NCBI GenBank assembly: GCA_937925385.1
Contig: CALEWN010000256.1
Coordinates: 1-17,757, forward strand
DNA length: 17,757 bases
Origin: an uncultured Senegalimassilia sp.
GTDB lineage: Bacteria > Actinomycetota > Coriobacteriia > Coriobacteriales > Eggerthellaceae
Direction of reading: 5' to 3'
Shown here: in pieces, positions 8,187-15,399 of the stretch
Position numbering within the stretch: position 1 is the stretch's first letter
Layout: every line of letters starts with the position of its first letter
The notes under the pieces: generated by a model
Database searches by the model: none
Told to the model about the DNA's origin: nothing
What the model saw: the letters and a program-made list of their open reading frames with translations, nothing else
Program-made: the position numbers and the translations under genes

Positions 8187-8987
8187 TCATCCGCGGAAAC
8201 CTGCCAAGCACGGGTACATCGACATCGTCTGAAAACGGTTCGCCATCACATCGTTGCCGTAATGCGCGGCGAAGAGGCGCTGCACAGCATCGGCGGGCTC
8301 GGCCCCGGCCAAGCGGTTCATCCAGCAATCGAACGCCGCAAACGTCACCGCCGTATCCACCAGGAAAAACGCCAGCAACCCCCAGGCCAGCGGCGCACGC
8401 CATGCAGCGGGGACCGTATCGGCGGCGCGCTGCATCACCGGCAGCGCCAGCTTCACCCACGCCACGCCGGCAGCGCCCCACACAAGCGCGATACCCAAAC
8501 ACGTATGCCCGCCCAGATTAAACGGCTGCGAAGAATAATCCCAGGCCACAATGCCGAACGCGTTCTCCCAGAACCATCCGGCGAACCACTCGAACGCAGC
8601 CCCGACAACAGCCGCCACGCCGAACAGCACGCCGCCGCGCGCATCCGACAAGCGAGCGAGCGCCAACGTCATCAGCACGCCGCCGACGCCGTAGATCGGG
8701 CTGAAAGGCCCCCACAAGAACCCGGCGCGGTTCTCCCATCGGCCATCAACGAAATAGCTGACCACCGTCTCACCGATCAGCCCTAGCACACTGCACACCG
8801 CGAAAATCCACACCAGATGATACAGATCCAGCTTGATCGCCTCGGATTTCGCGGCGTCGCATAAAGCCGCATCATCCGCCGCCTTAAGCGAAGCCCCGAC
8901 GCTATCGGGGGCATTGACCGCGGCGGCCGTCCCCTGCGTTAGCACGCGATCGCAATCTGCCGACCGCGACGAGTCCAAACGAAACAT
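8187..8987 (-). CDS. CmpB-like integral membrane protein (putative ABC-transporter type IV family)
   Basis: The 266-residue protein has a ~50-residue hydrophilic N-terminus and then about five membrane segments (near 56-78, 97-112, 118-140, 161-182, 200-222). The segment RAGFLWGPFSPIYGVGG (87-103) and WDYSSQPFNLGGHTCLG (149-164) are typical of the CmpB/PF06541 'putative ABC transporter' family common in gut Firmicutes and Coriobacteriia. The family's function is unproven and no ATPase gene accompanies it here. The start ATG at 8987 has AGAAGG close upstream. The ~50-residue hydrophilic leader is unusually long; ATG at residue 1 has the best RBS I can see. Confidence 0.82.
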   Translation of the reverse strand: MFRLDSSRSADCDRVLTQGTAAAVNAPDSVGASLKAADDAALCDAAKSEAIKLDLYHLVWIFAVCSVLGLIGETVVSYFVDGRWENRAGFLWGPFSPIYGVGGVLMTLALARLSDARGGVLFGVAAVVGAAFEWFAGWFWENAFGIVAWDYSSQPFNLGGHTCLGIALVWGAAGVAWVKLALPVMQRAADTVPAAWRAPLAWGLLAFFLVDTAVTFAAFDCWMNRLAGAEPADAVQRLFAAHYGNDVMANRFQTMSMYPCLAGFRG

Positions 8988-9251
8988 GCTGCCTTCTTCC
9001 CCTTTCTTTCCCCCAACTGGTCATTATGGCACACCTCGGCAGGCCCGCCAAAGGTGCAAGCCACCAGTAAACAACCCGTCATCTTCGAAAGAGCCACCGC
9101 TCACCGAGCCGCAATCGGTCCTGCAACCTGCCGCCAAACCCGCCCCAAAACGCCCGGCTGCCGCCGCATCGTTGACTTCGCCCAAAAGCAAACCCACCAT
9201 ATAGCTAGATTTAGTTCGCAAACCGCAACCGCACACGCCAAAGGGGGCTTC

Positions 9252-10268
9252 ATGCGCTACATCAACTGCTTGAACAACATCTCCGCCAAGGGAACCGACC
9301 TGCTCGGATCCGACTACCAGCTCACCGACGACATCGCGCAAGCTTCCGGCGTGCTCGTGCGCAGCGCCGCCATGCACGACATGGACCTGCCCGAAGGCCT
9401 GCTCGCCGTCGCCCGCGCCGGCGCAGGCGTGAACAACATCCCGCTCGACAAGTGCGCCGAAGCCGGCATCGTCGTGTTCAACACCCCCGGCGCCAACGCG
9501 AACGCCGTGAAGGAGCTCGTCCTGTGCGGCATGCTGCTGGCAAGCCGCGGTATCCTGCCCGGCGCCGCCTGGTGCCGCGAGCATGCCGACTCCCCCACCA
9601 TCGGCAAGGACGCCGAGAAGGCGAAGAAGGCCTTCGCCGGCCAGGAGATCTCCGGCAAGACGCTCGGCGTCATCGGCCTGGGCGCCATCGGCGCGCTGGT
9701 GGCCAACGCCGCTATCGACCTGGGCATGAGCGGCGCGCATGAGCTCGAGGTCGCAAAACCCGGCTGCGCCGTCATGAACTTCAGCCGCGACACCCTGGTC
9801 GACAACACCGCCATGGCCGAGGCCCTCGAGGCCGGCCGCGTGGCCACCTACGTCACCGACTTCGCAACGCCCGAGGTCATGGCCATGCAAAACACCATCG
9901 TTCTGCCGCACCTCGGCGCCAGCACCGCGGAGGCCGAGGACAACTGCGCCATCATGGCAACGCTGCAGATGAAGGATTACCTGGAGAACGGCAACATCAA
10001 GAACTCGGTGAACTACCCCGCCTGCGACATGGGCCCCGCCCCCGCGCAGGGCGGCCGCGTCGCCGTGCTCCATGCCAACGTGCCCGACATGCTCAGTCAG
10101 ATCACCGGCGTGTTCGGCGAAGTGGGCGCGAACATCGACAACCTCACGAACAAGGCCCGCGGCAACGCCGCCTACACCATGCTCGACCTCAACGCCCCCG
10201 CAACCGACGAGCTTGTCGCCAAGCTCACGGCCATCGAAGGCGTCCACCGCGTCCGCATCGTGAAGTAG
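9252..10268 (+). CDS. serA: D-3-phosphoglycerate dehydrogenase (SerA) with an apparent internal deletion
   Basis: SerA-type enzymes oxidise 3-phosphoglycerate with NAD, the first step of serine synthesis. The start ATG follows AAGGGGG (9241-9247). Visible features are the substrate-domain motif RAGAGVNNIP (55-64), FNTPGANANAVKEL (76-89), the Rossmann glycines GLGAIG (142-147), catalytic Arg 179 in NFSRD, His 220 in LPHLGAST, and an ACT-like domain from ~268 to 338. The protein is 338 residues, against about 387 for the close clostridial-type family as I recall it. The missing part falls just after LGM (residue 159), where a second Rossmann strand with the NAD-ribose-binding Asp (GYDPF) and ~45 further residues should lie before KPGCAVMNF. 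The reading frame is kept. As read here, the enzyme should be impaired in NAD binding. Confidence 0.9.
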   Translation: MRYINCLNNISAKGTDLLGSDYQLTDDIAQASGVLVRSAAMHDMDLPEGLLAVARAGAGVNNIPLDKCAEAGIVVFNTPGANANAVKELVLCGMLLASRGILPGAAWCREHADSPTIGKDAEKAKKAFAGQEISGKTLGVIGLGAIGALVANAAIDLGMSGAHELEVAKPGCAVMNFSRDTLVDNTAMAEALEAGRVATYVTDFATPEVMAMQNTIVLPHLGASTAEAEDNCAIMATLQMKDYLENGNIKNSVNYPACDMGPAPAQGGRVAVLHANVPDMLSQITGVFGEVGANIDNLTNKARGNAAYTMLDLNAPATDELVAKLTAIEGVHRVRIVK

Positions 10269-10295
10269 CGAACGCTACACCCCCGGCATCTCGCA

Positions 10296-10340
10296 AAAGG
10301 GACCGGCTCGCACGCTGCAGAGTCGGTCCCTTTCTCTTCG
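10296..10340 (+). terminator. Intrinsic terminator after serA, possibly bidirectional
   Basis: AAAGGGACCG (10296-10305) pairs with CGGTCCCTTT (10324-10333), followed by TCTCTT on the plus strand. On the minus strand the same stem ends in CCCTTTTG, so it could also end the mnmA operon that converges here. The 140 bases up to the mnmA stop contain nothing else recognisable. Confidence 0.75.
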
Positions 10341-10482
10341 CAGCGTGCCAAGCTGCCCTACGTTCCCGCACAAGCAACCCGCCGAAGCGCCCGAAGATGC
10401 CCCAGCTGCGGAACCCGGCTCAACCGCTCCCCCGCTGCAGCCTTTCTATTTAAAATCCCAGGTAAACCGTTATCTGGACAAC

Positions 10483-11637
10483 CTATCCGCTTGCCTCGAT
10501 CGTTCCGCCGCCCACAACGGCATCGCCATCGTAAATCACCAGCGACTGCCCCGCCGCCGGACGAGCAACCGGCTCATCGAAGCGAACCACCAGCTGATCG
10601 CCCTCCATAACCGCCTCGGCAGCCTGCGCTCGTTGGCGGTAATGGGTTTTCGCCGTAACGCGCAACGGCTTATCAATCGCCGCCACCGAGATCAGGTTCA
10701 CGTCCCCTGCGCGCACCTCGCGCACGCCCAACTCGCTTCGCGGGCCCACCACCAGCACGTTCTCGGCGGCATCTTTGCCCACCACGTACAACGGCTCGGG
10801 CGCGGCGATGCCGATGCCCTTGCGCTGTCCGATCGTGTAATGAACCAACCCGCCATGCCGCCCAAGCACCTTGCCGTCGACATCAACGATATCCCCAGGC
10901 TCAAACGCCGCAGGAACCGCCGGACCATCCCCGCCATCGAACGCGGCATCTTCCCCAAACCCCATGTACCGCGCAATGAACGACGCATAATCGCCATCGG
11001 GCACGAAGCAGATGTCCTGGCTTTCCGCCTTATGGGCGTTTCCGAACGAATGCTTCTCCGCCAGCTCCCTCACCTGCGGTTTTGTCAGCTCTCCCAGTGG
11101 GAACAGCATATGCGCCAGGTCATCTTGCGTGAGGTGATAAAGCACATAGCTTTGGTCCTTCGCCTCGTCAAGCCCGCGGCGAAGCTCGAAGCGGCCCGTT
11201 CGCTCGTTGAACGCCCGACGCGCATAATGGCCGGTCGCCACATAGTCGAAGCCAAGTTGCGCACGGCGGCGCTGCAAGGCGGCGAACTTCAGGTACCTGT
11301 TGCAGTCGATGCACGGGTTCGGCGTGCGGCCGTGCAGGTACGCATCGCAGAATCGATCGATCACCTCGCAACCGAACGTTCCTGTGAAGTTGAACGTGAA
11401 GTGCTCAAGCCCCAACCCGAACGCCACCTGGCGGGCGTCCTCCACATCGCTTTGGCTGCAGCAGGTGCTCTCGCCCACCACGCACGCGCCCCCGGCGCCG
11501 GCAACCTCGTTGTCGAACAGCTTCATGGTGACGCCCGTGGCATCATAGCCAGCATCGCGAAGCAGCAGCGCCGCCACCGAGCTGTCCACCCCGCCGCTCA
11601 TCGCAACCAGCACATGCTCTTGTTTTTCGCCATTCAC
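10483..11637 (-). CDS. mnmA: tRNA-specific 2-thiouridylase MnmA
   Basis: MnmA makes the s2U34 modification of Lys, Glu and Gln tRNAs in the cytoplasm, using ATP to adenylate U34 and a persulfide sulfur donor. The 384-residue length is normal. The PP-loop AMSGGVDSS lies at 12-20. The catalytic Cys of TPNPCIDCN is Cys 112, and its partner is Cys 210 in SQDICFV. GHYAR (136-140), DQSYVLY (161-167) and the C-terminal beta-barrel domain are present. The start is GTG at 11637 with AAGGAG nine bases upstream. It lies 67 bases after the C26 hydrolase gene on the same strand and is probably the last gene of the upp operon. Confidence 0.96.
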   Translation of the reverse strand: MNGEKQEHVLVAMSGGVDSSVAALLLRDAGYDATGVTMKLFDNEVAGAGGACVVGESTCCSQSDVEDARQVAFGLGLEHFTFNFTGTFGCEVIDRFCDAYLHGRTPNPCIDCNRYLKFAALQRRRAQLGFDYVATGHYARRAFNERTGRFELRRGLDEAKDQSYVLYHLTQDDLAHMLFPLGELTKPQVRELAEKHSFGNAHKAESQDICFVPDGDYASFIARYMGFGEDAAFDGGDGPAVPAAFEPGDIVDVDGKVLGRHGGLVHYTIGQRKGIGIAAPEPLYVVGKDAAENVLVVGPRSELGVREVRAGDVNLISVAAIDKPLRVTAKTHYRQRAQAAEAVMEGDQLVVRFDEPVARPAAGQSLVIYDGDAVVGGGTIEASG

Positions 11638-11704
11638 CTGGGATTACTCCTTCAAATAACCTACCATCGCGAAGCCCACGATCCCGAACGACCCAACCAT
11701 CAAG

Positions 11705-12634
11705 CTAGATATAGTCAGCGAACTTGACCGCAGGCCACACGGCATTCGGGTCGCACTCTTCGCGATCGATGCGCAGGCAATCGTGGCAACGCCCTTCGCG
11801 ACAGCGCATCTGCCGCGCCTCGTCGATCAAGGCACGGAACAGCGGCGCCATATGCCCACCGTCCTCCACGAAATACTCGGGATGCCATTGCACGCCCACA
11901 AGGAAGCGGCAATCCTTCGCCTCCACACCTTCCACCAGGCCATCAGGCCCATATGCGGCAGCCGCCAAATTAGGAGGCAGCGCACGAACGCCCTGATGGT
12001 GCATGGAATTCACCGCAGCGGAATCGCAACCCAAGATCTCCCCGAGCTTGCTTGAGCGCATGATCGAAACCGTATGGGTGGGATGCCCGTATTCCTTTGT
12101 TTGCCAATGGTTCACGCGCCCACCGGCTTGCGTCTGCACGCCCTCCAACGGCACAGGCACATCGTCGGCGGCGCACATGCCGTCGAACTGCTCTTCCAAA
12201 TCCAGGTACAACGTGCCCCCGAAGAACACGTTGATCATCTGCATGCCACGGCAGATGCCCAGCAACGGATAATCGAACTGATACGCGTAGCTGAGCAGCA
12301 AATACTCCACTTCCTCGCGCTCGGGCGTCAGCTCGGAAAGCTTGCCATAGGTGATATCGCCGCCGTAGCGCACAGGACTGATATCCTGGCCGCCCGACAG
12401 CACGAATCCGTCGATGCGCGGCAGCAGCGACTCGTACACGCTGACATCGCTGGTGAACGGGACGATCAGCGGCGCCCCTCCCGCAGCAACGATGGCCTGC
12501 GCATAATGGTTATTCATACGAAGAATGCCCTCGTTGGGGTCATATGTCGGCACGATGCCGATGACCGGCCGCGATGCCCCCATCGCCTTCGTGGCAATCT
12601 CGTCAATGCTAATGGGTCGTTGCGCGCTTTCCAT
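11705..12634 (-). CDS. Gamma-glutamyl-gamma-aminobutyrate hydrolase family protein (peptidase C26)
   Basis: This is a class-I glutamine-amidotransferase-like hydrolase of the C26 family (PuuD-like), which cleaves gamma-glutamyl amides; the substrate here is unknown. Over 309 residues, the nucleophile is Cys 128 in GICRGMQ, and the rest of the triad is His 251 and Glu 253 in QWHPEY. SGGQDISP (80-87) and MHHQG (211-215) are also family-typical. The C-terminus carries an extra Cys-rich tail (Cys 278, 283, 286, 294) not expected in PuuD; it could bind a metal. The ATG at 12634 follows GGGGG by four bases and lies eight bases after the upp stop, so the two genes are in one operon. Confidence 0.92.
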   Translation of the reverse strand: MESAQRPISIDEIATKAMGASRPVIGIVPTYDPNEGILRMNNHYAQAIVAAGGAPLIVPFTSDVSVYESLLPRIDGFVLSGGQDISPVRYGGDITYGKLSELTPEREEVEYLLLSYAYQFDYPLLGICRGMQMINVFFGGTLYLDLEEQFDGMCAADDVPVPLEGVQTQAGGRVNHWQTKEYGHPTHTVSIMRSSKLGEILGCDSAAVNSMHHQGVRALPPNLAAAAYGPDGLVEGVEAKDCRFLVGVQWHPEYFVEDGGHMAPLFRALIDEARQMRCREGRCHDCLRIDREECDPNAVWPAVKFADYI

Positions 12635-12642
12635 AACGCCCC

Positions 12643-13293
12643 CTACAAAGTGCCGAAGATGCGGTCACCCGCATCGCCCAGGCCGGGAAGGATATACGCC
12701 CGATCGTTCAGCCCGTCATCCAGCGCGCACGTCCAAATGCGGGCATCCGGATCCCCCTGCAAAACGGCGCGAACCCCTTCGGGGGCAGCCACCAGCACCA
12801 GGAACCGAATGTCGCGAACGCCCTGCTCACGCAGATAATGGATAGCTGAAAGCGCACTGCCGCCCGTAGCCAACATGGGATCGATCAAAAATACCGTCCT
12901 GCCGGCAATGCCCCTCGGCATCTTCGCGTAATACTCGTGCGGCTGATGCGTCTGCTCATCGCGCTCCATGCCAAGAACCCCCACTGCAGCGGAGGGTATA
13001 GCGGAAAGAACCCCGTCCAGCATGCCCATGCCCGCACGCAGGATCGGAACCACGGCAAGATTCTCGCCCGCAATCCGTTTCCCGACCGTACGTTTCAATG
13101 GGGTATCCACCTCGACGAGCTCCGTCGGCAAATCGCACGACGCCTCATATACCTCCAGCATGGCAACTTCGTGCACAAGCTGGCGAAACTGGGAAGGAGA
13201 CGTGGATGCATCGCGCATAATCGACATCTTATGCGCGATAAGGGGATGCTCGAGCACATTCAGGCGCTCATCGGTTAATCGCATCTCTTCCAT
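12643..13293 (-). CDS. upp: Uracil phosphoribosyltransferase
   Basis: Upp converts uracil and PRPP to UMP in pyrimidine salvage. The start MEEMRLTDERLNVLEHPLI at 13293 is chosen because AGAGGAG lies seven bases before it and because it gives 216 residues, close to the usual ~208-210; the frame stays open 15 codons further upstream without cause. Family motifs are VVPILRAGMGM (81-91), the PRPP loop LIDPMLATGGSA (136-147) and the C-terminal GDAGDRIFGT. It is the first gene of a likely operon with the C26 hydrolase and mnmA. It is the last clearly chromosomal gene before the replication module. Confidence 0.96.
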   Translation of the reverse strand: MEEMRLTDERLNVLEHPLIAHKMSIMRDASTSPSQFRQLVHEVAMLEVYEASCDLPTELVEVDTPLKRTVGKRIAGENLAVVPILRAGMGMLDGVLSAIPSAAVGVLGMERDEQTHQPHEYYAKMPRGIAGRTVFLIDPMLATGGSALSAIHYLREQGVRDIRFLVLVAAPEGVRAVLQGDPDARIWTCALDDGLNDRAYILPGLGDAGDRIFGTL

Positions 13294-13573
13294 CCCAAAG
13301 CTCCTCTCAGACTCCAGCGATCTTTGACTGCATATCATACGCTAAAGCCTAGCAACCGAGCACCGTCAACCGGTGTTCGGCCATCAAACTATAACAAAAT
13401 TTTTCCATTCGGAAACAAGTTGCAACAATTTCTCGGGCTCCGGAGCCAATGCAGCACATAACACCAGGCGAAAAGCGGGATTTGCAGCCTATTCCCACCG
13501 ATTTAATGCTTGCAACAACCACCAACGCATAGTCGAATCAAGCCGTTTTGCCCGTTTTCATAACAAAACAATG
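13294..13573. other. Intergenic region at the chromosome/replicon boundary
   Basis: No gene is supported in this 280-base stretch. It must hold the upp promoter on the minus strand; a TATGAT at 13334-13339 is a possible -10 without a well-spaced -35. A small dyad CACCG-TCAAC-CGGTG lies at 13361-13375. AT-richer sequence with ATAACAAAA (13391-13399, again 13560-13568) and two copies of TTGCAACAA (13420-13428, 13510-13518, period 90) suggests replicon sequence already begins here. I see no integrase gene and no tRNA end. Confidence 0.5.
13420..13518 (+). repeat. TTGCAACAA direct repeat pair
   Basis: The 9-mer TTGCAACAA occurs at 13420-13428 and 13510-13518. An inverted copy (TTGTTGCAA) lies at 17588-17596 upstream of parA. 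The three copies flank the rep-parB-parA module. Confidence 0.5.
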
Positions 13574-13601
13574 TGGACATTCAAGTGTTTCTTGTTATAG
13601 A
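13574..13601 (+). promoter_or_regulatory. Predicted rep promoter
   Basis: The -35 TGGACA (13574-13579) is followed after 16 bases by an extended -10, TG-T-TATAGA (13593-13601). Transcription would begin near 13608, giving a leader of about 255 bases before rep. Confidence 0.5.
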
Positions 13602-13617
13602 CTGTGCAAGTAACAAG
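13591..13617. promoter_or_regulatory. Inverted repeat over the rep promoter, candidate operator
   Basis: CTTGTTA (13591-13597) and TAACAAG (13611-13617) are perfect inverted arms, 20 bases centre to centre (about two helical turns). They enclose the -10 and predicted start of rep. A protein bound here would block initiation. Rep itself or ParA/ParB are candidates. Confidence 0.45.
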
Positions 13618-13630
13618 CGTGGATACCTAT

Positions 13631-13688
13631 GCGCCAACATAGCTCCCGCTTGCATCGACAACAGAAAAAAGAACCCCCTAGCGCCAAC
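13631..13688 (+). repeat. Octamer GCGCCAAC repeated in the rep leader
   Basis: GCGCCAAC occurs at 13631-13638 and again at 13681-13688, exactly 50 bases apart. The second copy is the loop of the antisense terminator hairpin. The antisense loop UUGGCG could therefore pair with either copy in the rep mRNA leader. Confidence 0.6.
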
Positions 13689-13731
13689 TAGGGGGTTGCC
13701 TAAGTGATCAAGTATCGACCACTCACTCACA
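13660..13731 (-). ncRNA. Predicted counter-transcribed RNA of the rep leader
   Basis: A minus-strand promoter (13738-13766) and a strong terminator (ending near 13663) define a transcript of about 70 bases with no open frame, fully antisense to the rep mRNA leader and 130-200 bases before the rep start. Its terminator hairpin has a 10-bp stem and a six-base loop UUGGCG. UUGG fits the YUNR U-turn consensus known for recognition loops of antisense RNAs that set copy number in several plasmid families. The role inferred is negative control of Rep synthesis. The RNA itself is a prediction. A weak sense hairpin with a T-run downstream (ACAAG-N5-CTTGT-TTTT, 13763-13781) might act as an attenuator. 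Confidence 0.6.
13663..13697 (-). terminator. Intrinsic terminator of the antisense RNA
   Basis: On the minus strand AACCCCCTAG-TTGGCG-CTAGGGGGTT (13697-13672) is followed by CTTTTTTC, a textbook intrinsic terminator. No minus-strand coding gene lies upstream that it could serve. On the plus strand the hairpin lacks a T-run. Confidence 0.85.
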
Positions 13732-13737
13732 GGTGAT

Positions 13738-13766
13738 ATTTTACCACTTAGAACATGCGCTCACAA
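13738..13766 (-). promoter_or_regulatory. Predicted antisense-RNA promoter
   Basis: On the minus strand, TTGTGA (13766-13761) and TAAAAT (13743-13738) are separated by exactly 17 bases. The start would be near 13731. Confidence 0.6.
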
Positions 13767-13863
13767 GGCGTTCTTGTTTTTGCACCCTTTTTTTCATTGT
13801 CGAAAACGGAATACATTCGACTAGAAAGCGACTGCATTTGCGCAGGTCGCGAAGGGTGCCATT

Positions 13864-15399
13864 ATGCCTCAACCGCAAGTAGATGCGGCGGTCCCCCACG
13901 TGCAAGGAAGCGAGTGGGAGGTTTTCCGCACGCTTATCACGCACGACGACCGCAACAGCTACTATGTGGTCTCGTCGGACGCCAGCGGGTCCTGGGAGGA
14001 CACCGCAGTGAAAAGCGAATCTTTGCCGGCTATGGGCTTCAACACGAAGTCCGCCTACTATATGACCCACAACGGGTTCACTTCGGCATGCCGTAAATCA
14101 GAGCAGGTCAGGCAACTGAATGCCCTGTTCTTCGATCTCGATTGCCACGATCAGGACCTTCGGCAAACTCGCGCTATCGTGAGCCAAACGCTCAGCACGC
14201 TCCAAAAGGCCGTTGAGGAAGGCATTCTCCCTCAACCCACTATGACCATCGACTCCGGTCGAGGCGTGCAGCTGTTCTATGTTCTCACTCGGTCCATTCC
14301 GTACCGTGTGAATGTAAACGGCCAGGTCAACATCAAATCCGTAAAGCTCTTCGAAAGCGTGCAGAAACGCATGGCGTCGTTGCTCGATTCCGTCATCTCC
14401 CCCATTAAGGGCATTTCGGTCGATCGCGCAACATTCGACGTTTCCCGCGTTTCCCGCATCCCTGGAACCTTTAACGCAAAAGCAGGGCGTTTCGCCTCTC
14501 TTGTCAACTACTCCTTCGATGCGCTGTACAGCTTGACAGAGCTTTCCGGCTTTGCAGGTACGTACTTGACGGAAACCGACCGCAAGCACAATCTCAAGCG
14601 CACATTCAAAAGGACCGCATCCGTTCTGAATTACCAGCCGATGCTCAACAGCCGACTCGCTAAGATCATCGAGCTTCAAAAGCTTCGCAACTTCGATTGC
14701 AAGGGGAATCGTGAACTCATGTCGTTCGTGTTCTACAACACGGCCGTGCAGGTATATCCGCATGAGATTGCCCTGCAAAAACTGAAAGGTTTCAACAGCG
14801 ATTTCATCAATCCGCTCAACCAAAGCGAGCTTGACGGAATCGTCAAATCGGTTGACTCCGTGACTAATCTGCGTGGCGAGCAAGGGTATTACCTCATCGG
14901 TGCTCATCGCCTTCGCGAGCTCCTTGGCATGTCGCTTGAAGAGGAGATGGCTGTCAACTTCTTTGAATCAAAACGATCGGTTCTGCGAAAAGAAGCAAAA
15001 CGCATAACCAAAGAAAAGCGCGAGAAACGAAACGCTCGCATTGTTACCTTGTTCCGCCAAGGTTCGTATACGTATGCCTCGATAGCGAAACAGGTTATGT
15101 GCTCGGTTAGGACTGTGGCTGCAGTCATTAGCTCGTACAAGCAAAATCAACGTCATCCAGTCTTGGTAAACATCACCCGTTATAACAAGAAAGTACTAGT
15201 TGCATGCAATTTTTTGTCATACGAGTTTAAGCAGTGCTTGTTATCCTCTTATCTATCGATTCTTGTTACTTCTTCTCTGGGTGTTCTTGTGGCATCTATG
15301 ACAGAAACCCTCCCAACAAGCGTTTTTGTCACTCGTATTCGGGAAGGTTTCTTCATTGCTGTTCGTAGGTATCTCTATACGGAGCGTTTAGTCCAGTGA
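13864..15399 (+). CDS. Plasmid-type replication protein with primase-like (AEP) core and C-terminal HTH
   Basis: The 511-residue protein resembles replication proteins with an archaeo-eukaryotic primase-like core. NALFFDLDCHD has a DxD metal site at 91-93, TIDSGRGVQLFY lies at 128-139, and SVDRATFDVSRVSRIPGTFN at 185-204 holds a further acidic residue and the RIPGT-N motif of such Reps. A basic coiled segment (~368-392) leads to a helix-turn-helix (~403-425, YASIAKQVMCSVRTVAAVI). The last ~80 residues are hydrophobic, AT-rich and unlike the rest; this DNA may serve as an origin rather than being selected as protein. AAGGG seven bases before the ATG (13852-13856) supports the start. GC is visibly lower than in the chromosomal genes. 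The end overlaps the 3' end of convergent parB by 12 bases. The family call rests on motifs only. Confidence 0.8.
   Translation: MPQPQVDAAVPHVQGSEWEVFRTLITHDDRNSYYVVSSDASGSWEDTAVKSESLPAMGFNTKSAYYMTHNGFTSACRKSEQVRQLNALFFDLDCHDQDLRQTRAIVSQTLSTLQKAVEEGILPQPTMTIDSGRGVQLFYVLTRSIPYRVNVNGQVNIKSVKLFESVQKRMASLLDSVISPIKGISVDRATFDVSRVSRIPGTFNAKAGRFASLVNYSFDALYSLTELSGFAGTYLTETDRKHNLKRTFKRTASVLNYQPMLNSRLAKIIELQKLRNFDCKGNRELMSFVFYNTAVQVYPHEIALQKLKGFNSDFINPLNQSELDGIVKSVDSVTNLRGEQGYYLIGAHRLRELLGMSLEEEMAVNFFESKRSVLRKEAKRITKEKREKRNARIVTLFRQGSYTYASIAKQVMCSVRTVAAVISSYKQNQRHPVLVNITRYNKKVLVACNFLSYEFKQCLLSSYLSILVTSSLGVLVASMTETLPTSVFVTRIREGFFIAVRRYLYTERLVQ
15181..15268. repeat. Cluster of CTTGTTA/TAACAAG repeats in an AT-rich segment (candidate origin)
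   Basis: Within the 3' end of rep, TAACAAG lies at 15183-15189 and CTTGTTA at 15237-15243 and 15262-15268. The palindrome TTGCATGCAA lies at 15200-15209, followed by an AT-rich run. The same 7-mer forms the inverted repeat at the rep promoter. TATAACAA is also shared by 13390-13397 and 15181-15188. These could be binding sites for Rep (iterons) or a partition site; either is inference. Confidence 0.4.

Noticed and set aside
9174..9215. Possible serA promoter (TTGACT followed by TATAGC)
   Set aside because: The spacing of about 22 bases is too long for a sigma-70 promoter.
10345..11727. Long plus-strand frame of 460 codons across mnmA
   Set aside because: It is antisense to a fully recognisable MnmA with all catalytic motifs.
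13741..14070. Minus-strand frame of 109 codons ahead of the antisense terminator
   Set aside because: It lies opposite the start of rep and its leader, has no clear RBS or family features, and its end falls at the antisense promoter; the terminator is better explained by a small RNA.
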